9,422 bases of DNA from a bacterium. Its GTDB lineage: Bacteria; Fidelibacterota; UBA2242. The DNA is taken from assembly GCA_018895675.1 (NCBI GenBank), contig JAHIOG010000285.1:1-9422 (forward strand). The letters run 5' to 3'. A program made the translations under genes and the position numbers. The notes beneath the pieces were generated by a model that had not been told where the DNA came from, searched no databases, and worked only from the letters and a program-made list of their open reading frames with translations. How positions within the stretch are numbered: the stretch's first letter is position 1; the number at the start of each line of letters is the position of its first letter. This document shows positions 5,921-9,422 of the stretch, piece after piece.

Positions 5921-7294
5921 GTGAAAGATACAATTGCCAATATAAGTAATACGTCTCCGGAAACTGCCGTTTCAAAACCGGTTGCCATTTACGGTGGACC
6001 CCTGTTCGATGGTAAAGGCTCTGTTTTCGAAGACGGTGCGGCATTTGTATCAAAGGGAAAAATCGTTGCGGTCGGCAGCGAAGAATCTGTATTTAACAAG
6101 ATTCCTAAAGCAGTTGATCTGGAAGTATATGACACTATGGGGCGGGTTATCTTTCCGGGTATGATCAATCTCCATCACCATTTCTACCGAACGCTTGCCA
6201 TGGGATTACAATCCTTTTTACCCAACACAGATGTACAGAAGCATTTTGAACAATTCTGGTGGAAATTTGACAAATGTCTGGATGATGAAATTGTTCAATT
6301 GTCGGCGGCGGTCGGTGTTCTTAACTCCATCCGGGCGGGCGTGACCACTATTTTCGATCTGCATTCGTCACCTGTTTTTGTTAGCGGTACCCTGGAAAAA
6401 ATTGCCTCCGTAATAAAGCGTGCGGAAATTGAAGCCGTCCTCAGTTATGAAATATCAGAACGAAACGGAGAAGATATCTTTATTCGTTCTGTTGACGAAA
6501 ACCTGGATTTCATCGAAAATCACAAACAGGATGCCTGTCTGCGCGGCATGATCGGAATACGGGCAAACAGCAGTCTTTCAGAAAAATCTCTGACTTTGCT
6601 TTCCGGTAAAACAGATGACAATGCCGGCATTCATATTCATCTCGGATCAGAACACGATATTCACTATTGTAAAGGTCTTAACTATACAGGACCCGTTGAG
6701 CGGCTCCGGTCTTTCGATTTAATCAACCCGAAGTCTCTGTTGGTTGGCGGCGCCAGGTTGGACAAAGACGAAATAGATCAAATCATCAAAAATGAAGCTG
6801 TTACTGTGCAGACGCCAAATTCGAATATCCATTATCCGACAGACTCTATCCCATTGCCTGCTTCCGAAAAGCTGGAAATAGGAATCGGTACCTCCGGCTA
6901 CAGTTCAAACATTCTGGAATCGCTTAGGTTTGAGTACAACCACTATCGTCAATCAGGTGTGGAAAATGTCCCTTTGTTATCATTTCTTGAAACGCAGCTC
7001 CAAACAAACAGTGATTTCGCCGGACGTTATTTCACGGGAAAGCCAGGTATCCTGGAAAAAGGCGCCAACGCCGATATCGTCGTTTTTGATTATATTCCCG
7101 TAACGCCATTTCAAACTGATAATTATCTGCAACATCTCCTATTCGGAATTCAGGACGTACCGGCACAAATGGTGATGACGAAGGGCAGATTTATTTACAA
7201 CAACCATACATTTCTGACGTTGGACGAACAAATCATTATCAATGAGAGCCAGAAAGCCAGCCGCCGGCTCTGGGAAATATTCACAAAAAATTAA
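5921..7294 (+). CDS. SsnA-like amidohydrolase family protein with degenerate active site
   Basis: A 457-residue protein of the metal-dependent amidohydrolase superfamily, closest by eye to the SsnA/chlorohydrolase group (SsnA is linked to selenium-dependent purine catabolism in some bacteria). The layout fits: an N-terminal beta-sandwich part with 'GKIVAVGS' (46-53); 'VIFPGMINLHHHFY' (76-89) with strand-1 histidines 85 and 87; 'FWWKFD' (112-117); 'IRAGVTTIFDLHSSP' (137-151); 'GIHIHLGSE' (236-244) with His238/His240; 'TPNSNIHY' (298-305); 'ILEKGANADIVVFDY' (377-391); and a C-terminal 'HLLFGI...VMTKGRFI'. Odd: where relatives have H-C-x-H after strand 6 this protein reads 'VGGARL' (275-280), and the strand-8 G-T-D-G is 'GTSG' (Ser325), so a catalytic His and a metal-ligand Asp are gone. 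It may be a pseudoenzyme or have changed chemistry. It starts with GTG and lies 13 bases upstream of the C1B peptidase gene. No signal peptide is seen. Confidence 0.8.
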   Translation: MKDTIANISNTSPETAVSKPVAIYGGPLFDGKGSVFEDGAAFVSKGKIVAVGSEESVFNKIPKAVDLEVYDTMGRVIFPGMINLHHHFYRTLAMGLQSFLPNTDVQKHFEQFWWKFDKCLDDEIVQLSAAVGVLNSIRAGVTTIFDLHSSPVFVSGTLEKIASVIKRAEIEAVLSYEISERNGEDIFIRSVDENLDFIENHKQDACLRGMIGIRANSSLSEKSLTLLSGKTDDNAGIHIHLGSEHDIHYCKGLNYTGPVERLRSFDLINPKSLLVGGARLDKDEIDQIIKNEAVTVQTPNSNIHYPTDSIPLPASEKLEIGIGTSGYSSNILESLRFEYNHYRQSGVENVPLLSFLETQLQTNSDFAGRYFTGKPGILEKGANADIVVFDYIPVTPFQTDNYLQHLLFGIQDVPAQMVMTKGRFIYNNHTFLTLDEQIIINESQKASRRLWEIFTKN

Positions 7295-7299
7295 AGAGG
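7295..7299 (+). promoter_or_regulatory. Ribosome binding site deciding the peptidase start
   Basis: AGAGG ends eight bases before the ATG at 7308. The open frame extends back to an ATG at 7242 inside the previous gene, but that start would bury the signal peptide behind 22 polar residues and has no such site. Confidence 0.65.
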
Positions 7300-7307
7300 T
7301 CGAATCA

Positions 7308-8699
7308 ATGAATATCAGCATCAAACAAAGTATCCGCCTTTTCCTTGTTACCCCGTTTATTTTAACATTGTGCCAGGCACAATCAGGATTTATATCCAAC
7401 GAAATGCTGGAAAAAATTCAATCATCCGTCCAAATGGACTCCTATACCAGGGCAATGCAAAATGCAGTTTCTAACAATGACATCAAGCAGCTCGCCCTGA
7501 ATCGCAGTATCCTGACTGAAGTCGATCATCATTTTGCTTATAAAATCCCCATTTCACCCATCACTGATCAGAAATCCTCCGGCAGATGCTGGTTATTCAC
7601 CGCTCTGAACGTAATTCGTCCGAAAGTCGTTGAAAAATACAATTTAAAAGAATTCGAATTCTCTCAGAATTATCTTTTCTTCTGGGATCAGCTGGAAAAA
7701 TCAAACCTCTTTCTCGAAGCCGTGATTCGCACCCGGGACAAGGATATTGATGACCGGGAAGTACAGTGGTTGTTTAAGCGCCCCGTCGGTGATGGCGGCG
7801 TATGGAATATGATGCCCAGTCTCGTTGAAAAATATGGGCTGGTTCCCAAAGATGTTATGCCCGAATCCTATAACAGCGAAAACACATCGATGATGCGGCG
7901 GCTCGTTCGCCGGAAAATCCGCTCACAGGGAATGCAAATCCGTGAGTGGCACGCCCGTGGCAAAAGCGAAAAATATATACGGAAAAAGAAGCTTGAGATG
8001 CTATCCGATATTTACCGTATTTTGATAATATCCCTGGGAACACCGACGACGGGATTTACCTGGCGCTACACCGACGCCAATGACAGCCTCATTGTAGGCA
8101 AAACCTATACACCCCTGGAATTTTATAACGAAGTTGTCGAAACGCCGTTGGGCGATTACGTTATGCTGATGGATGATCCATCCCGCGAATATTTCAAACT
8201 CTATGAAATTGAATACGACCGCAACCGCTGGGACAGCCAGAACTGGACTTTTATCAATCTACCGGCTAAAGAAATCAAAAAATTCGCTAAACAATCTATT
8301 CTCGCCGATGAACCGATGTATTTTTCCTGTGATGTCGGCAAGCACCTGGATCGTGAAAAGGGATTATTAGCAGTTGATCTGTACGACTACGAATCCGTTT
8401 ATGGCGTATCATTTAACATGACCAAGAAAGAGCGAATCTTAAGCTATGAGAGCGGTTCAACTCACGGGATGTCTCTGGTTGGAATCGACACAACTGACGA
8501 TGGAACAGTTACCAAATGGCTGCTGGAAAACAGCTGGGGGCCAGACGCCGGTAATGATGGTTATTTAGCCATGACCGACGAATGGTTTGACCAATATATG
8601 TTCCGGCTGGTGATTCTCAAACACTTCCTGCCGCAGAATGTTCTGGATGTGCTGAAACAGAAACCGGTCATGCTGCCGCCGTGGGATCGTATGTTTTAA
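7308..8699 (+). CDS. Exported C1B cysteine peptidase, bleomycin hydrolase / aminopeptidase C family
   Basis: A 463-residue papain-fold peptidase of the C1B family (bleomycin hydrolase, PepC), whose members are mostly self-compartmentalised hexameric aminopeptidases. All catalytic residues are present: Gln88 and Cys94 in 'DQKSSGRCWLF', His386 in 'STHGMSLVGID', and Asn408 in 'LLENSWG'. Other family stretches are 'EFSQNYLFFWDQLEKSN' (117-133), 'VGDGGVWNMM' (160-169) and 'YGLVPKDVMPESYNS' (176-190). The C-terminus ends 'LPPWDRMF', resembling the C-terminal arm that reaches the active site in known homologues. The start at 7308 gives 'MNISIKQSIRLFLVTPFILTLCQAQS', a typical Sec signal peptide with likely cleavage after CQA. 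The Cys at 22 is not preceded by a small residue, so a lipoprotein is less likely. Export is notable because the classical enzymes are cytosolic. It follows the SsnA-like gene by 13 bases, with no promoter between: one operon. Confidence 0.9.
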   Translation: MNISIKQSIRLFLVTPFILTLCQAQSGFISNEMLEKIQSSVQMDSYTRAMQNAVSNNDIKQLALNRSILTEVDHHFAYKIPISPITDQKSSGRCWLFTALNVIRPKVVEKYNLKEFEFSQNYLFFWDQLEKSNLFLEAVIRTRDKDIDDREVQWLFKRPVGDGGVWNMMPSLVEKYGLVPKDVMPESYNSENTSMMRRLVRRKIRSQGMQIREWHARGKSEKYIRKKKLEMLSDIYRILIISLGTPTTGFTWRYTDANDSLIVGKTYTPLEFYNEVVETPLGDYVMLMDDPSREYFKLYEIEYDRNRWDSQNWTFINLPAKEIKKFAKQSILADEPMYFSCDVGKHLDREKGLLAVDLYDYESVYGVSFNMTKKERILSYESGSTHGMSLVGIDTTDDGTVTKWLLENSWGPDAGNDGYLAMTDEWFDQYMFRLVILKHFLPQNVLDVLKQKPVMLPPWDRMF

Positions 8700-8835
8700 A
8701 CATTTTGGTAGTGTCAAAAGTTTTATGAAAAGATGAAAAACCGAGTTTATCTGGAAAAATGGTTGAAATATTTATCAATAACAAACAAAAAGAGATTATA
8801 TCTTTAGATTTCGTAAAGAGTGGAAAGAACGATAA

Positions 8836-8850
8836 AATCCTGAAAGGATT
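8836..8850 (+). repeat. REP-like hairpin 1
   Basis: AATCCT-GAA-AGGATT: six pairs, three-base loop, followed by AAATATG. It has the same loop and form as the hairpin at 8905-8921, with one stem pair changed from C-G to T-A on both sides. Confidence 0.55.
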
Positions 8851-8862
8851 AAATATGAATAA

Positions 8863-8881
8863 CTACGGGCAAAACCCGTAG
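8863..8881 (+). repeat. Perfect 7-bp hairpin upstream of the transposase gene
   Basis: CTACGGG (8863-8869), loop CAAAA, CCCGTAG (8875-8881). It lies between the two REP-like hairpins and is unrelated to them in sequence. No T-run follows, so it does not look like a terminator; it may be part of the left end of the element. Confidence 0.5.
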
Positions 8882-8904
8882 AGGGGAGAAAAAGTGCAAA
8901 CATC

Positions 8905-8921
8905 AAACCCTGAAAGGGTTT
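8905..8921 (+). repeat. REP-like hairpin 2, overlapping the transposase ribosome binding site
   Basis: AAACCCT-GAA-AGGGTTT: seven pairs and a three-base loop. GAAAGGG (8912-8918) is the only Shine-Dalgarno-like run before the ATG at 8928 and sits in the loop and 3' arm of this hairpin. Folding would hide it, as known for the 5' leader of IS200. Confidence 0.6.
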
Positions 8922-8927
8922 AATAAG

Positions 8928-9374
8928 ATGTCAACTTACACTCAGATTTTATACCATATTGTATTCTCAACGAAGAAACGTAAAAAAAGTCTTTCTCAGG
9001 AAAATGATGAAATGCTGTATCGCTATATATGGGGAATCACAAATAATAAAAACTGCCACCTCTATAGAATAAATAGCGTTGCAGATCATATCCATATTGC
9101 CACCCATTTGCATCCTTCTATTGCTCTGGCGGATTTCATCAAAGATATAAAGGTTGCCAGTTCCGTCTGGATTAAAAAAGATGATGTTTTTCCTGAGTTT
9201 GATAGATGGCAGAGTGGGTATGCTGCTTTTACTTATTCGATAGATTCAAAGAATAATTTAATAGAATATGTAAAAAACCAGAAGGAACATCATAGAAAAG
9301 TGAGTTTTGAAGAAGAACTCCGAAAACTTTTGATAGAACATGGTATTGATTTTGACGAAAAATATCTGGACTGA
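8928..9374 (+). CDS. tnpA: IS200/IS605-like Y1 transposase (REP-associated tyrosine transposase, TnpA)
   Basis: A 148-residue single-domain HUH transposase of the Y1 type, which nicks single-stranded DNA and joins its ends through a covalent tyrosine link, using hairpins at the element ends. Visible are the opening 'MSTYTQILYHIVFSTK' typical of the group, the metal-binding H-x-H at His54-His56 in 'ADHIHIATHLHPS', 'FIKDIKVASS' (70-79), 'WQSGYAAFTYS' (94-104), and the catalytic helix 'LIEYVKNQKEHHRK' with nucleophile Tyr114 and Gln118. The C-terminus 'IDFDEKYLD' matches relatives. All key residues are present and the frame is intact, so it may be active. The start is the ATG at 8928, six bases after a hairpin that contains the only ribosome-binding-like sequence. 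It encodes no accessory TnpB. Its sequence is more A+T-rich than the peptidase gene, in keeping with transfer. Confidence 0.92.
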   Translation: MSTYTQILYHIVFSTKKRKKSLSQENDEMLYRYIWGITNNKNCHLYRINSVADHIHIATHLHPSIALADFIKDIKVASSVWIKKDDVFPEFDRWQSGYAAFTYSIDSKNNLIEYVKNQKEHHRKVSFEEELRKLLIEHGIDFDEKYLD

Positions 9375-9377
9375 TTT

Positions 9378-9392
9378 AACCCCTTCAGGGTT
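9378..9392 (+). repeat. Right-end REP-like hairpin
   Basis: AACCC-CTTCA-GGGTT, five pairs, starting three bases after the transposase stop, then AGTAAGAT. The stem equals that of the left hairpin at 8905 and the TAAGAT tail is shared in direct orientation, but the loop sequence differs. Confidence 0.55.
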
Positions 9393-9422
9393 AGTAAGAT
9401 TAGGTTCTGCTTATGTCAACCG

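Larger units (their letters stand above)
8836..9400 (+). mobile_element. IS200/IS605-type (REP-associated tyrosine transposase) element
   Basis: A single short transposase gene is flanked by small hairpins: 8836-8850 and 8905-8921 on the left, 9378-9392 on the right. There are no long terminal inverted repeats and no tnpB, as expected for the IS200/RAYT class, which moves as single-stranded DNA using end hairpins. The region is visibly richer in A and T than the peptidase gene next to it. The exact ends are unknown. The outer limits given are the first hairpin and the 'TAAGAT' following the last one, a match to 'TAAGAT' following the second left hairpin. Confidence 0.6.

Noticed and set aside
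8700..8830. Insertion-sequence end or remnant just after the peptidase gene
   Set aside because: The AT-rich stretch has no repeat partner in the window and no coding remnant I could recognise; nothing supports a second element.
8759..8881. Forty-codon open frame from ATG 8759 to TAG 8879-8881 upstream of the transposase
   Set aside because: It has no good ribosome site, no recognisable family, and contains two of the hairpins; more likely a chance frame in the flank of the mobile element.

Overview
The window reads as an ordinary chromosomal segment of a Gram-negative bacterium, probably from the FCB superphylum (Bacteroidota or a relative such as Calditrichota, Marinimicrobia or KSB1). This is inferred from the VCBS/FG-GAP fragment of the 'MDMLP' type, the exported bleomycin-hydrolase-like peptidase, and the transposase of the short IS200/REP-associated type next to 'CCTGAAAGG' hairpins. 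The species cannot be named from sequence alone. No tRNA, rRNA or CRISPR array was seen, and no stretch over 300 bases lacks a gene.

Layout. Positions 1-330 (minus) hold an internal piece of a VCBS/FG-GAP repeat protein. It runs head-on into a 5'-truncated inositol-monophosphatase family gene (about 301-798, plus) with no intact start for either, so positions 300-330 are a rearrangement point or an assembly join. Next come an FmdB-type zinc-ribbon protein (952-1158, plus) and, convergent to it, an exported NamZ/DUF1343 exo-muramidase (1218-2456, minus). A 190-base divergent region with two inverted repeats separates namZ from a purine nucleoside phosphorylase (2647-3480, plus). A complete class A penicillin-binding protein of the PBP1A type follows (3574-5736, plus). 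After a 184-base gap containing a near-perfect 21-base palindrome, a tight two-gene operon encodes an SsnA-like amidohydrolase (5921-7294) and a secreted C1B peptidase of the bleomycin hydrolase/PepC family (7308-8699). The right end (about 8836-9400) is a small IS200-like/RAYT element: one transposase gene flanked by short hairpins.

Functional reading. PBP1A builds peptidoglycan, NamZ-type enzymes release MurNAc from peptidoglycan fragments, and the C1B peptidase appears to be exported, so the middle of the window leans toward the cell envelope. PNP (purine salvage), FmdB and the IMPase remnant are housekeeping or metabolic genes.

The points most worth a second look are these: the SsnA-like protein lacks the strand-6 histidine motif and the strand-8 metal-ligand aspartate of its superfamily while keeping the other hallmarks; the hairpins around the transposase co-vary, and one overlaps the likely ribosome binding site; and the junction near 300-330. 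I found no clear new defence or biosynthetic system.
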